Of a stretch of DNA of 64,000 nt, positions 1 through 9,681 are shown piece after piece. Under the pieces are notes generated by a model. The model made no database searches. It was given only the letters and a program-made list of their open reading frames with translations, and had not been told where the DNA came from. The translations under genes were made by a program, and so were the position numbers. Numbering within the stretch: the stretch's first letter is position 1; every line of letters starts with the position of its first letter. This DNA is from Geomonas azotofigens (GTDB lineage: Bacteria > Desulfobacterota > Desulfuromonadia > Geobacterales > Geobacteraceae): positions 496,001 through 560,000 of the forward strand of contig NZ_JAHLME010000003.1 of NCBI RefSeq assembly GCF_018919395.1, in the 5' to 3' direction.

Positions 1-800
1 TTGCTGGTCAGCTCGCCGGGGCGCGCCGGGATGAGGTCGTTGGAGAGTGGGGTGCCGCCGGAAAACTCGATGGCGTCGACCGAAGCCCGCTCCAGCATTT
101 CGGCGACCCGGAGCGCCTCGTCCGCCGTCATGCCGTCCTCGAGGAAATCGTCGGAATTCATCTTCACCAGGACCGGGTAGTCTTCGCCTACCCGCAGCCG
201 CACCCCGCGAACCACCTCCAGCAGCAGCCTGGCCCGGTTCTCCAGGGACCCCCCGTAGCAGTCCTCGCGCCGGTTGAAAGCGGGGGAGAGGAACTCGCTC
301 AGCAGGAAGCCGTGCGCGGCGTGCAGTTGCACCGCGTCGAAGCCGGCCGCTTTCCCCCTGGCAGCCGCGTCGGCGAAAGCGGTGATCAGCGTCTCCAACT
401 CGCTACCGGTCAGGGCCTGGTTCAGTGGTCCGTCGGCGGAAGGGACTCGCGGTCGCTCGCCGGTCAGCTCCTGCGAGGAGAAGCGTCCGGCGTGCACCAA
501 CTGCAGCGCGATCTTTCCGCCGGCGGCATGGACTGCCTCCGCCATGTCGCGCAAGCCAGGAAGGAACCGGTCGTGCCACGCCGCCAGCTGCCATGGGGTG
601 GATTGTCCCCCCTTGGTGACGAAGGCGTAGCCCGAGATGATGAGACCGACCTCGTTTCGCGCCAGTTCGACCATCATGTCGATGAGCCGCTGGGTAACCG
701 AGCCCTCCTGGTCAGCCAGCCCCTCCCAGGTCGCCGAGCGCACCAAGCGGTTTTTCAGCCGCAGTTTCCCTATGCGACCCTCCTCAAAAAGTTGTGCCAT
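1..800 (-). CDS. Old Yellow Enzyme family NADH:flavin oxidoreductase (partial, C-terminus beyond window)
   Basis: About 266 residues of an FMN-dependent ene-reductase are visible, and the frame stays open to the window edge. The start MAQLFEEGRIGKLRLKNR is typical of the family, where an N-terminal strand precedes the TIM barrel. Other family features are the segment HAAHGFLLSEFLSPAFNRR (substrate and FMN pocket), the QLxHAGR-type motif, and YGGSLENRARLLLEV, which is close to a family signature. The ATG at 800 has a GGAG ribosome site five bases upstream. These enzymes reduce activated C=C bonds of enals, enones or nitro compounds with NAD(P)H; some relatives are larger 2,4-dienoyl-CoA reductases with an FeS cluster. 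The missing C-terminus prevents a choice between these. The gene is divergent from the next one. Confidence 0.9.
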   Translation of the reverse strand, partial: MAQLFEEGRIGKLRLKNRLVRSATWEGLADQEGSVTQRLIDMMVELARNEVGLIISGYAFVTKGGQSTPWQLAAWHDRFLPGLRDMAEAVHAAGGKIALQLVHAGRFSSQELTGERPRVPSADGPLNQALTGSELETLITAFADAAARGKAAGFDAVQLHAAHGFLLSEFLSPAFNRREDCYGGSLENRARLLLEVVRGVRLRVGEDYPVLVKMNSDDFLEDGMTADEALRVAEMLERASVDAIEFSGGTPLSNDLIPARPGELTS

Positions 801-1040
801 CTTCCGCTCCTTGGTCCCCGTGCCGGTCCTCGGTGAGGCCGCTTCAACCACAGCCTCTCCAGCGGGATATCTTGCCGAATAAGCCACTGGTGTTGTCGAC
901 TATTCTCTAATACAGGTCCGCGTGCCGATGCCGACGTCGAAAAATCAGCCATTTGCGACTTGGCACGTGTGATGCTCTTAGTCAAGGCAGACGCGCGATG
1001 AAGCGCGCAAAAAAAACTCTCGATCAAGGAGGATGTAACG

Positions 1041-1346
1041 ATGAAAAAGAAACTCTTGGTGCTTATGGCGGTATCCCTTTTCGCGGCGGCAACCCCGGTA
1101 CTGGCTGACGAAGCCGCCAACCACGGCAGCATGCACAAAGCCGGTGACGCGCAGTGCGAGAAAGAGTGCGCGATGCTCCTCAAGGATTGCAACAACCAGG
1201 TCGACAGCATCCAGGACAAGATCCGGAAGCTCCAGGTTGCCATCAATGAGCAGGGCGCCAGCACCTATACCGTCGACGAACTGAAAATCCTCAAGAAGAA
1301 ACTGCAGGAGGCCAACGACACGCTTCGCGCGCTGAACAGGCACTAG
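1041..1346 (+). CDS. small exported coiled-coil protein, function unknown
   Basis: 101 residues. The N-terminus KKKLLVLMAVSLFAAATPVLA is a Sec signal peptide with an ALA-type cleavage site near residue 22. The mature part is charged and helical. It carries three cysteines (CEKECAMLLKDC, about residues 39-50) followed by heptad-like segments (IQDKIRKLQVAI and LKILKKKLQEANDTLRALN) that suggest a short coiled coil. A strong AAGGAGG lies ten bases before the ATG, and a terminator follows the stop, so this is probably a single-gene transcript. Similar short periplasmic proteins are common in Geobacter relatives, but I do not recognise a named family. The cysteine spacing (CxxxCxxxxxxC) is not a heme c motif. 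Confidence 0.75.
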   Translation: MKKKLLVLMAVSLFAAATPVLADEAANHGSMHKAGDAQCEKECAMLLKDCNNQVDSIQDKIRKLQVAINEQGASTYTVDELKILKKKLQEANDTLRALNRH

Positions 1347-1397
1347 TCGTGACCTGCCGCACCCGTGCCTCGGCCAGGTGCGATGGCGACAAGGAAA

Positions 1398-1433
1398 GGG
1401 CACGCCCCCATGGTGGCGGGCCCTTCTTTATTT
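1398..1433 (+). terminator. rho-independent terminator after the small exported protein
   Basis: An imperfect GC stem (GGGCaCGCC paired with GGCGgGCCC) is followed by TTCTTTATTT. It lies between two convergent genes. Confidence 0.6.
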
Positions 1434-1461
1434 CAGTCACTGATGCTCCCCGCGTCGCGGG

Positions 1462-2853
1462 TCATTTGATGGTGAAGCCACCTTCCTGGTTTGGAGTGAT
1501 GGTGGCGTCCAGGTACTGGACCTGGTAACCCTTCTCCTTCAGGATGGTGTAGGCCATCTCGGCGCGGGTGCCGGTGTTACAGTGCAGCACGACCTTCTTC
1601 TCCCTGGATATCTCTCCCAGTCGGTCGACAATCTCGTCGGCCGGGATGTTGACCGCGCCCTTTATCATCCCCGTTTTGGCGGCTTCGTCGGCGCCCCGCA
1701 CGTCCAGCAGTTGCACCCCGACCGGAATTGCGCGGGCGAAGGCCTGGAACTCGTTGACCGGTATGGTGCCCGGCTTTGGCTTGGGAACGTAGACGACCTG
1801 TACGGCCGGTTTCCCGGTGGCGGCCTGATAGCCGGCCCCCTTCCAGGCGGCGTAGCCGCCGGTGAGGACGCGGGGACCCGGATAGCCGGCCTTGATCAAC
1901 CTGGCCGCGACGCGCTCGGCGCTGCCGTCGCCGGTGGCATCGTAAAGCACCACCGGAGGCTTCAGTTCCCGCTTCGGGAAGTTCGCCAGGGCCTGATCCA
2001 GTTCCCGTTCCGGCACGTTGGTGGCGCCCGGTATGAAGCCTTGTGCCGCCTGTGACTCGGGGCGGACATCGAGGAGCACGAACGAGAGGCCTTTGTCCAG
2101 CCACCCCTCCTTGAGGGCCTGGGCGCTCACCACGGTGAAGTTGCGGCTGTTCCATTCGGGGATGCCATCGTGGAAGATCTTTACGTTGCTGTAGCCGAGT
2201 TTCTCCGCCTCACGGGCGGACGAAGGGCTGAGCGCTCAAGTGACGCCGGCGCAAAAGTAGACCAGCAACTCCGCCTTGTTCTTGGGGAGTTTGTCCAGAT
2301 TCTTTTGGAACGCGGGGTAGGGGATGTTGATCGCGGTCGGGATGGTCCCTTCCTGGAACTTCGCGGCCGGTCGCGCGTCGACGAGCGTGTATTTCTCCTT
2401 ACCGGTCAAAAGCTTTTCCACCTGTTCGACCTTCAGCTGCTTTTCGGCGGGGACCTTCATCGCCGGCTTGATGGATATCTCGCTGATCTTCTTGATCCCG
2501 TTGAGTCCTTCCTGGTACGCCACCCGCACCTCGTGCCCCTTCTTGATGGCTCGCAGCGACTTCTCGAGGTTACCCGGGACCGTGGCGTTGACGATGCTCA
2601 GGGTGTCCTTGTCGAAGGCGACCACCTCGGCGCCGTCATCGAACCGCAGCTGGATCGTTTGCGATTTCATAGCGACGCTGTCGAAAAATGCCCGCAGTTG
2701 TCCCTCCGCGGGTTTGTGACAGACCGCGCACGATTTGACGTCTCTCGCCTTGTTCTTTGCCTGTGCGGCCTCGCCTGCAACTACGCCGTGCGCTGTGAAG
2801 AGCGCGACTACTGACAGAGCGGCTAGCGAACAGCTGGTTATTCTAAGCGACAT
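1462..2853 (-). CDS. exported heme c / triple-rhodanese selenoprotein (in-frame TGA at codon 206)
   Basis: Two same-frame ORFs (2853-2239 and 2235-1462) are separated only by TGA at 2238-2236, and homology runs through it. Read as one protein it has 463 residues: a signal peptide (about 1-27), one heme c site CAVCH near residue 42, a linker, then three rhodanese modules. Module 1 (about 115-235) reads VYFCAGVT-U-ALSPSSA. The U position matches the catalytic cysteine of CxGxxCxLSxxSA-type rhodaneses, and the usual AExLGY follows directly. Module 2 has LYDATGDGSA, with no cysteine in the active loop, so it is probably inactive. Module 3 has HCNTGTRA and keeps a cysteine. The ATG at 2853 has AAAGGAGG upstream (a GTG at 2856 is possible). 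Rhodanese folds transfer sulfane sulfur or selenium; the combination with a periplasmic heme suggests redox or sulfur chemistry, but the role is unknown. The alternative is a nonsense mutation, which is less likely because both halves are intact. Confidence 0.8.
2204..2220 (-). promoter_or_regulatory. candidate bacterial SECIS hairpin
   Basis: Directly downstream of the TGA on the coding strand, TCCGCC pairs with GGCGGA around the five-base loop CGTGA. Fifteen bases separate the TGA from the stem, so the apical loop starts about 22 bases after it. The loop has G as its second base. Published descriptions of bacterial SECIS elements require a loop about 16-37 bases from UGA with a G in its first two positions, and this hairpin meets both. 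I saw no SelA/B/C/D genes in the window. Confidence 0.6.
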
Positions 2854-2916
2854 CACTTTTTCCTCCTTTGGGAATGTCATAGCGTCGGAGCCGGGGGGGC
2901 TTGTACTACGTATCGG

Positions 2917-2959
2917 TATAACTTTCCTGAGTTATAGCAGTTTCTCGCTCCAAAGCCAA
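2917..2959 (-). promoter_or_regulatory. sigma-70-like promoter with overlapping inverted-repeat operator, upstream of the selenoprotein
   Basis: On the minus strand, TTGGCT (2959-2954), a 17-bp spacer and TATAAC (2936-2931) form a promoter about 78 bases before the ATG at 2853. A perfect 7-bp inverted repeat, TATAACT-N6-AGTTATA (2917-2936), covers the -10 box, so a repressor bound there would block transcription. No regulator gene is adjacent. Confidence 0.55.
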
Positions 2960-2984
2960 TGCGATGAGTGAAAGGTGGATGTCA

Positions 2985-3024
2985 CAAAGAAAAAGAGGAA
3001 CTACCCGATACCGGATAATTCCTC
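2985..3024 (-). terminator. rho-independent terminator for a small minus-strand unit
   Basis: On the minus strand GAGGAA and TTCCTC pair, with an inner CCG/CGG pairing, followed by TTTTTCTTTG. It lies 25 bases after the stop of the small ORF ending at 3049 and no other minus-strand gene feeds it. It therefore supports real transcription of that unit. Confidence 0.65.
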
Positions 3025-3048
3025 AGTGCGGTCTGAAGGTCGAGAGGG

Positions 3049-3161
3049 CTATGTCGTCACGCTCACCACCGAACTCGTCTGGGTACTGCCGGCGTCGACG
3101 TACTTTGAGAGCGATTCGATCATGCCAGCACCAGCGCGCAAAGCAGCGCCAGCGGCTTCAT
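3049..3161 (-). CDS. very small exported-peptide unit: two ATGA-overlapping mini-ORFs
   Basis: The first ORF (ATG 3161) encodes MKPLALLCALVLA and stops at 3120, which is just a signal-peptide or hydrophobic stretch. It has a strong AAGGAG ribosome site. Its TGA overlaps the ATG (3123) of a second ORF, MIESLSKYVDAG..., of 24 residues ending at 3049. A terminator follows at 2985-3024. Either this is a translationally coupled pair, or a one-base frameshift has split a small signal-peptide-plus-mature protein of about 37 residues. The good ribosome site and the dedicated terminator argue against chance. I do not recognise the product. Confidence 0.4.
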
Positions 3162-3322
3162 TCTAACCGCTCCTTCCGACCCTTCAGTTAAGACCTGTGG
3201 GAGTGGTGTAAAGTTTTGTAAAAAATGAGATCCCCTGTCGTTTCAATTCTTTACAACGCGTTCCCACCGTAATGGCTATACTGGCTCCAGCTTGACTAGC
3301 AACGCAATACTTCGAGGAAAAG

Positions 3323-4753
3323 ATGAAGATTTCAACGCTCGCCCGTGTGCTTGTCGCCTGCGCAGGTCTGGGCCTTGCCGGCTGTGCCACGGTCGGCCCG
3401 AATTACGTGACGCCGGAGCTCAAGGCGCCGACCGCATGGCGGCACATGGATGGCAACGGGGCGACGCAGACCACCGCCGCGGAGAACGATGACCTCGGCA
3501 GCTGGTGGCTCACGCTGAAGGATCCGCTGCTATCCGAGCTGATCGAGAAGGCGGTCACGGCGAGCCCGGACGTGCAAAGCGCCCAGGCGAAGCTGCGCGA
3601 GTCCCGCGCCCGCGCCACCGTCGCCGCTTCCGGGCGCCTCCCTGGCATCACGGCTTCCGGTAGCGCCTCCCGTAACCGTTCCAGCGCGAAGTCCGGCAGC
3701 GGTGCGACGACCAGCCTGTTCAGCGCCGGGTTCGACGCGAGTTGGGAACTCGACCTCTTCGGCGGCGTTCGGCGCGGCGTTGAAGCGGCGGAGGCGGACC
3801 TGGAGTCGAGCCTGGCGACCGTGCAGGGGGCGCAGATCACCCTTGCGGCCGAGGTGGCGCAGAATTACCTGGAGTTGCGCACCCTCCAGAAAAGGGTCGC
3901 CATAGCCCGCGACAACCTGGCCAGTCAATCCGAGACGCTGCAGCTGACCGAGTGGCGCGCGCAGGCAGGGCTCGTGGCCACCCAGGATGTGGAGCAGGCC
4001 CGCAGCAACCGGGAGCAGACCAGGGCATCGGTCCCGACCTTGGAGACGAGCCTTACCGAGGCGGAGCATCGCCTGGACGTTCTCCTGGGCGAGACGCCGG
4101 GGACGCTGCACCAGCGGCTGTCGGCCGTGAAGGAGCTGCCGTCCCTGCCTGAGCAGGTTGCCGTCGGCATTCCGGCGGAAACCTTGCGCCAGCGTCCCGA
4201 CCTGCGGGCGGCGGAGCGCAAGCTGGCGGCGGAGACGGCGCGGGTCGGCGTTGCGCAAGCCGCCCGCTACCCCTCGTTCACGCTCTCCGGCTCCATCGGG
4301 TTGGAAGCCCTGACTGTGGGTGGTCTGGCCGGCGCCTCCGCTGCAAGATCCTCGCTTCTGGGCGGGGTCACCGCCCCCATCTTCGACGCGGGGAAGCTGG
4401 CTAGCCAGGTGGAGATCCAGGACGCGGTGCGGCAGAAGGCCGAGATCGCCTACCGGCAGTCGCTGCTGACGGCCCTGCAGGAGGTGGAAAACGCCCTGGT
4501 GTCGCTGTCTAAAAGCCAGCAACGGGGCGAGGCGTTGCAAAGTGCGGCTGCCTCCGCGCGCAACGCGGCGGTACTGGCGCGACAGCGCTACAGCGCCGGC
4601 TTGATCGATTTCCAGTCCGTGGTCGATACCGAGCGAAACGTGCTGAGCGTCGAAGACGGCCTGGCCGCGACACGGGGCGATACGGCGCTGGCGCTGGTGA
4701 CACTCTACAAGGCATTGGGTGGCGGTTGGCGCCACGAAGGAGAATCGCACTAG
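3323..4753 (+). CDS. outer-membrane efflux lipoprotein (TolC/OprM, NodT family)
   Basis: 476 residues, the usual length for the NodT/OprM class. A lipobox LAGC ends the signal peptide (Cys about 22), followed by ATVGPNYVTPE, the typical start of these lipoproteins. Two repeated alpha-helical TolC modules follow, with RQRPDLRAAERKLAAETARVGVA in the second half (a family hallmark) and paired QNYLELRTLQ and ALVSLSKSQQ helices. It forms the outer-membrane channel of a tripartite pump. The stop at 4753 directly precedes the adaptor ATG at 4754, so it is the first gene of an operon. A GAGGAAA ribosome site precedes the ATG. The four-gene layout points to a MacAB-type exporter for macrolide-like, peptide or siderophore cargo; the substrate cannot be read from sequence. 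Confidence 0.93.
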   Translation: MKISTLARVLVACAGLGLAGCATVGPNYVTPELKAPTAWRHMDGNGATQTTAAENDDLGSWWLTLKDPLLSELIEKAVTASPDVQSAQAKLRESRARATVAASGRLPGITASGSASRNRSSAKSGSGATTSLFSAGFDASWELDLFGGVRRGVEAAEADLESSLATVQGAQITLAAEVAQNYLELRTLQKRVAIARDNLASQSETLQLTEWRAQAGLVATQDVEQARSNREQTRASVPTLETSLTEAEHRLDVLLGETPGTLHQRLSAVKELPSLPEQVAVGIPAETLRQRPDLRAAERKLAAETARVGVAQAARYPSFTLSGSIGLEALTVGGLAGASAARSSLLGGVTAPIFDAGKLASQVEIQDAVRQKAEIAYRQSLLTALQEVENALVSLSKSQQRGEALQSAAASARNAAVLARQRYSAGLIDFQSVVDTERNVLSVEDGLAATRGDTALALVTLYKALGGGWRHEGESH

Positions 4754-6042
4754 ATGAGTGAAAATGAAATCGAACACGTCGAGGGCGTGTCCCTGGACAA
4801 GCTCCTGAAGGCGGAACCGGTCGGGTTCCTCGGCAAGCGCAAACCCTGGATCATCCTCGCCGTGGTAGTCGCGGCGCTCGCGGCCGCGGCCACCCTGCGT
4901 CCCGCGGAGAAGGAGTCCGGCCCGAGTTTCGCCACCGAGGCGGCCGAGGTCGGCACGCTGGTGGTCAAGGTCTCCGCCACCGGCAACCTGCAGCCGACCA
5001 ACCAGGTCGACGTCGGGAGCGAGCTCTCCGGGATCGTGGACAAGGTGCTGGTCGATGACAACGACCGGGTCAAGAAAGGGGAGGTGCTGGCCCTCCTCGA
5101 TCTCTCCAAGCTGACGGACGCCGTGGTCAAGTCGCGGGCGAGCCTGGTCGCGGCCCAGGCGCAGGTACAGCAGATGCAGGCCACCTCCGCCGAGGCGCGC
5201 GCCGCCCTGGCCCGCTACCGCCAGGTGGCGCAACTCTCGGGCGGCAAGGTCCCCTCCAAGGCGGAGATGGACACAGCCGAGGCCAACCTGAAGCGGGCCG
5301 AGGCCAACGAGGCCAACGCCCGCGCCGCGGTCACCCAGGCGCAGGCGAACCTGCAGTCGGACCGGACCAACCTGGCCAAGGCGACCATCCGCTCGCCGAT
5401 CAACGGGGTGGTGCTGAAGCGAAACGTCCAGCCGGGCCAGACCGTGGCTGCCTCCTTCACCGCGCCCGTGCTCTTCACCCTGGCCGAGGACCTCTCCAAG
5501 ATGGAGCTCCAGGTGGACGTTGACGAGGCCGATGTCGGCCAGGTCAAGGTGGGGCAGAAGGCGGTCTTCACCGTGGACGCCTATCCCGGCCGCAAGTTCG
5601 ACGCCCTCATCACCCGGGTGAGCTACGGCTCCCAGACCAAGAACAACGTGGTCTCCTACCTGACCGTGCTCCAGGTGAAAAACGACGACCTGAGCCTGCG
5701 CCCGGGGATGACCGGGAGCGCCGAGATCACCACCATCACCCGGGACAAGGCGTTGTTGGTCCCCAACGCGGCCCTGCGTTTCGCACCTCCCACCGGGGAG
5801 ACCGCTCGCCAGAAGCCGGGTGGCGTGATCGGCGCCCTGATGCCGCGGCCGCCCGCCGCGCAGCCAAAACAGGTCGCCGCCACCAGTAAGGACGGCGCGC
5901 ACCAGGTCTGGGTGCTGCAAGGGGGCAAGCCGGTAGCCCTCGAGGTGAAAACCGGCGCCAGCAACGGCAAGGTGACCGAGATCGTGGCGGGCGCGCTCAA
6001 GCCGGGGATGCAGGTCATCACCGAGACCCTGGAGGCGAAGCA

Positions 6043-6046
<4 letters not shown>
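4754..6046 (+). CDS. macA: MacA-like periplasmic adaptor (HlyD/membrane fusion protein)
   Basis: 430 residues. A cytoplasmic tail of about 30 residues precedes one membrane segment (PWIILAVVVAALAAAATL, about 31-50). The barrel-sandwich lipoyl half-motif (DVGSELSGIVDKVLVDDNDRV) comes next, then a long alpha-hairpin with heptads (about 115-210), then the second lipoyl half (IRSPINGVVLKRNVQPGQTV), a beta-barrel and a membrane-proximal domain (VPNAALRF). This order is that of MacA-type adaptors that couple an ABC permease to a TolC channel. Its stop overlaps the next ATG by four bases (ATGA), indicating translational coupling. A linker of about 30 residues near 345-375, rich in Pro/Ala, lies in the membrane-proximal part and is longer than usual. 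Confidence 0.92.
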
Positions 6047-6749
<703 letters not shown>

Positions 6750-6750
<1 letters not shown>

Positions 6751-7952
6751 TGCTTTGGAACACGCTGCTGCTCTCCCTGCGCGCCATCCGCCGCAACCTC
6801 ATGCGCTCCTTTCTCACCGTGCTCGGCATCGTCATCGGGGTCGCCGCCGTGGTCATCATGGTCACCTTGGGCAACGGCGCCACCAAGTCGGTCTCCGACC
6901 AGATCTCCAGCATGGGGAGCAACCTCCTCATGGTGATGCCCGGCCAGCGCTTCGGCCCCGGCTCGGACGCGGCGCCCAGCTTCAAGAGCGCCGACATCGA
7001 GGCCATCAGGAGCCAGATATCCAGCGCCGAGTGGGTGGCGCCGGTGGCCGGCAAATCCGTCACCACGGTCTACCAGTCCCGCAACTGGCCCACCGTGGTG
7101 AGCGGCACCAGCAACGACTACTTCCACGCCGGCAATTGGGAGCTGGCCGCCGGGCGCATGTTCGGGGAGGGTGAGGAGAGGGGCGGGAAGGCGGTCTGCG
7201 TCATTGGCGAGACCGTCCGCAAGAAGCTCTTCGGCGGGCAGAACCCGGTGGGGTGCGAGATCCGCGTCAAGGACTTCTCCTGCGAGGTGGTGGGGGTGCT
7301 GAAATCCAAGGGACAGTCGGGGATGGGATCGGACCAGGATGACAGCATCATCATGCCCCTGAAGACCGTGCAGCGCCGCCTGACCGGAAACCAGGACGTG
7401 AGCCGCTTCACCGTGTCGGTGCGCAAGGGCGCCTCCATCGACGCGGCCACCAGGCAGCTCACCCTCCTTTTGCGCGAGCGGCGCAAGATCGGCGACAACG
7501 AGGAGGACGACTTCCGCGTCATGGACACCCGGCAGATCGCCCAGACGCTGACCAGTACCACCAAGATTCTCACCATGCTCCTGAGCGCGGTGGCGGCGGT
7601 GAGCCTCCTGGTCGGCGGGATCGGGATCATGAACATCATGCTGGTCTCGGTGACCGAGCGCACCCGCGAGATCGGCATCCGTCTCGCCATCGGCGCCCTG
7701 GAGCGGGAGGTGCTGCTGCAGTTCCTGATCGAGGCGGTGGTCCTGGCGGGGATGGGGGGACTGGCCGGCATAGCGCTTGCCACCGGCGCCTCCATGGCGC
7801 TGGCGCGCGCCATGAACATACCGTACCTCTTCGATCTGAAGATCAACCTGCTATCCTTCTTGTTTTCTACGGCCATTGGGGTTATCTTCGGTTTTTTCCC
7901 GGCGCGCCGGGCAGCCGGCCTCAACCCCATCGACGCCCTGCGTCATGAGTGA
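6750..7952 (+). CDS. macB: MacB-type ABC transporter permease (FtsX fold)
   Basis: 400 residues. One N-terminal membrane helix (FLTVLGIVIGVAAVVIMV) follows the typical LRAIRRNLMRSFLT start. A large periplasmic MacB core domain (about 50-270) comes next, then three C-terminal membrane helices including VSLLVGGIGIMNIMLVSVTE, with TREIGIRLAIGA, a signature of MacB permeases. It ends with NPIDALRHE. It works as a mechanotransmission permease rather than a classical channel. It is the last gene of the tripartite operon; the MATE gene begins 33 bases later and may be cotranscribed. Confidence 0.94.
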
Positions 7953-7985
7953 GGCCCGCTGAACAGAACCGAAGGATGGGCTCTT

Positions 7986-9329
7986 TTGTCGGCAACCAAC
8001 CACGTGCCACGCCTGCTGAAGCTGGCGGGCCCCATGATACTATCCACTTCCGCCATCACCCTGATGCAGATCGTGGACGCCATCGTGCTGTCGCGGTATT
8101 CCAGCGCCGCGGTGGCGGCCATCGGTCCCGCCGGGCTTGCGGTGATCCTGTTCCAGGGCTTTCTCTTTGGCACCGCCGGGTATGCCGGGACCTTCGTGGC
8201 CCATAACCACGGGCGCGGCGACGCGGCCGGGGTGCGCAAATCCGCCTGGCTCGGCATCCACACATCGCTCGCCTCCGGCGTCCTCGCGCTCGCCATGGCC
8301 TGGCCGATCGGCCTGCTCTTCCGCTTGGCGGGTCATACACCTGACGTCGCCGCCGACGAGATCAGCTACTTCACCATCTGCATGGCGGGTTCGCTTTTCC
8401 CGGTACTGAATTCCGCGTTGGCAGGCTGGCTCTCCGGCATCGGCCGCCCGGCCATCGTCACCGCGGTGACCTTTTTCTCCTTCATCATCAACGCGCTGCT
8501 CGCCTGGGGACTCGTCCTGGGCACCTGGGGCTTCCCGCGCCTGGGGATCACCGGTGCCGCGCTCGCCACCGTCTCCGCCCAGGCCGTGGCCGCGCTTCTC
8601 TACGTCGCCATCTTCGTCGTCGGGCGCGGCTTATCCGACCGCCGCGCGAGACGCCTGGACCGGGTGGAGCTCTCGCGGTTTCTGAAACTCGCCATGCCCA
8701 TGGGGCTGCGCATCAGCGGAGAGTTGCTGGCCTGGACCCTGTTCCTGGTGGTGCTTGGCCGGCTGGGAACCATGGAACTGGCAGCCTCCAGCATCGCGTT
8801 CCGGATCAACGGCATGGCCTTCTTTCCGGCCCTCGGCCTGGGCCAGGCGGCGGGCATCCTGGTGGGGCACGCACGCGGGGCAGGGGAGGACGACGAGGTC
8901 ACGGCCATCGCGTCGCAGTCGCTGCTGGTGTGCGAGGTCTGGATGCTGGTGATGGCGGTCCTTTTCGCCACCTGCTCGGCGCCCCTCATCTCCGTGTTCG
9001 CCGGCCACGGCCCGGAGAGCGCCCGCATCGTCGAGACCGGCTCCATCATCATGAAGTTCGTCGCCTTTTACTGCCTCTTCGACGCCGCCAACGTCATGAC
9101 CGGCTGCGTGCTCTCCTCCGCCGGCGATACCAACTGGGTCGCCCGCACCTTCGTCTATTCCTCCGCCGGGTTCCTGCTGCTTTTGTGGCTGATCGACAGC
9201 TTCATGCCCAGCCTGATCGCCGAGTGGACGCTCGGGACCTGCTTCGTCCTCTTCACCGCTGTCATCTGGTCGTTGCGCTTTCGCTCCGGCGCCTGGAGGA
9301 CTATCCGGGTGCTGCACGACTCACACTAG
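7986..9329 (+). CDS. MATE family efflux transporter
   Basis: 447 residues with about twelve hydrophobic segments, the standard MATE size. The N-terminus LLKLAGPMILSTSAITLMQIVDAIVLSRYS is followed by internally repeated halves, the second starting near LKLAMPMGLRISGE, as expected for the two six-helix bundles. The best start is TTG at 7986, with an AAGGA ribosome site about ten bases upstream; the ATG at 7976 is out of frame. MATE proteins export cationic drugs or metabolites against Na+ or H+. Its place behind a MacAB-type operon suggests a combined detoxification locus. Confidence 0.9.
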   Translation: MSATNHVPRLLKLAGPMILSTSAITLMQIVDAIVLSRYSSAAVAAIGPAGLAVILFQGFLFGTAGYAGTFVAHNHGRGDAAGVRKSAWLGIHTSLASGVLALAMAWPIGLLFRLAGHTPDVAADEISYFTICMAGSLFPVLNSALAGWLSGIGRPAIVTAVTFFSFIINALLAWGLVLGTWGFPRLGITGAALATVSAQAVAALLYVAIFVVGRGLSDRRARRLDRVELSRFLKLAMPMGLRISGELLAWTLFLVVLGRLGTMELAASSIAFRINGMAFFPALGLGQAAGILVGHARGAGEDDEVTAIASQSLLVCEVWMLVMAVLFATCSAPLISVFAGHGPESARIVETGSIIMKFVAFYCLFDAANVMTGCVLSSAGDTNWVARTFVYSSAGFLLLLWLIDSFMPSLIAEWTLGTCFVLFTAVIWSLRFRSGAWRTIRVLHDSH

Positions 9330-9681
9330 GCTGCCCCGGATAGTCACCGCCATTCCCCACTGACTCTGCTGTAGTATCGTCTTCTGTCTTTATTCTCTCC
9401 GCCTTCTGTCACCGTAGTATATGTCCCGGCACGGCGTCGCTGCTGATAGCGCGACTCTTCATCTTGTTGCATATAATCGGTATCTTACGGCATGGATCTT
9501 TTTCCGGTTGTCACCGGCAAAAACTAGCCAATACAAAAACCTACCATTTAGCTGTGTAATTAGGATAAATTTTGTTGACTGTTTTGGTTGAATAAGCTAA
9601 AACGGCACACAAGCTTGGATCGGGGTTTTTATAACGACTACCGATCGTGGAAACCGAATCGCATCTGGAAAGGAAGCCCCA
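9330..9681 (+). other. intergenic region upstream of cysH
   Basis: No ORF with a ribosome site is visible. A possible promoter for cysHDN is TTGACT, 17 bases, TAAAAC near 9573-9601. A short hairpin CCGGT-TGTC-ACCGG flanked by T and A runs lies near 9498-9521 and may terminate the MATE transcript. The region is AT-richer than its surroundings. I saw no riboswitch fold. Confidence 0.4.

Noticed and set aside
2236-2880. Two separate rhodanese genes with a stop at 2236
   Set aside because: The rhodanese module is split at its active-site residue and continues in the same frame; the second ORF has no ribosome site, and the TGA plus hairpin fit Sec insertion.
9330-9681. SAM or other sulfur riboswitch before cysH
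   Set aside because: No conserved kink-turn or multi-stem fold seen; only a short hairpin.
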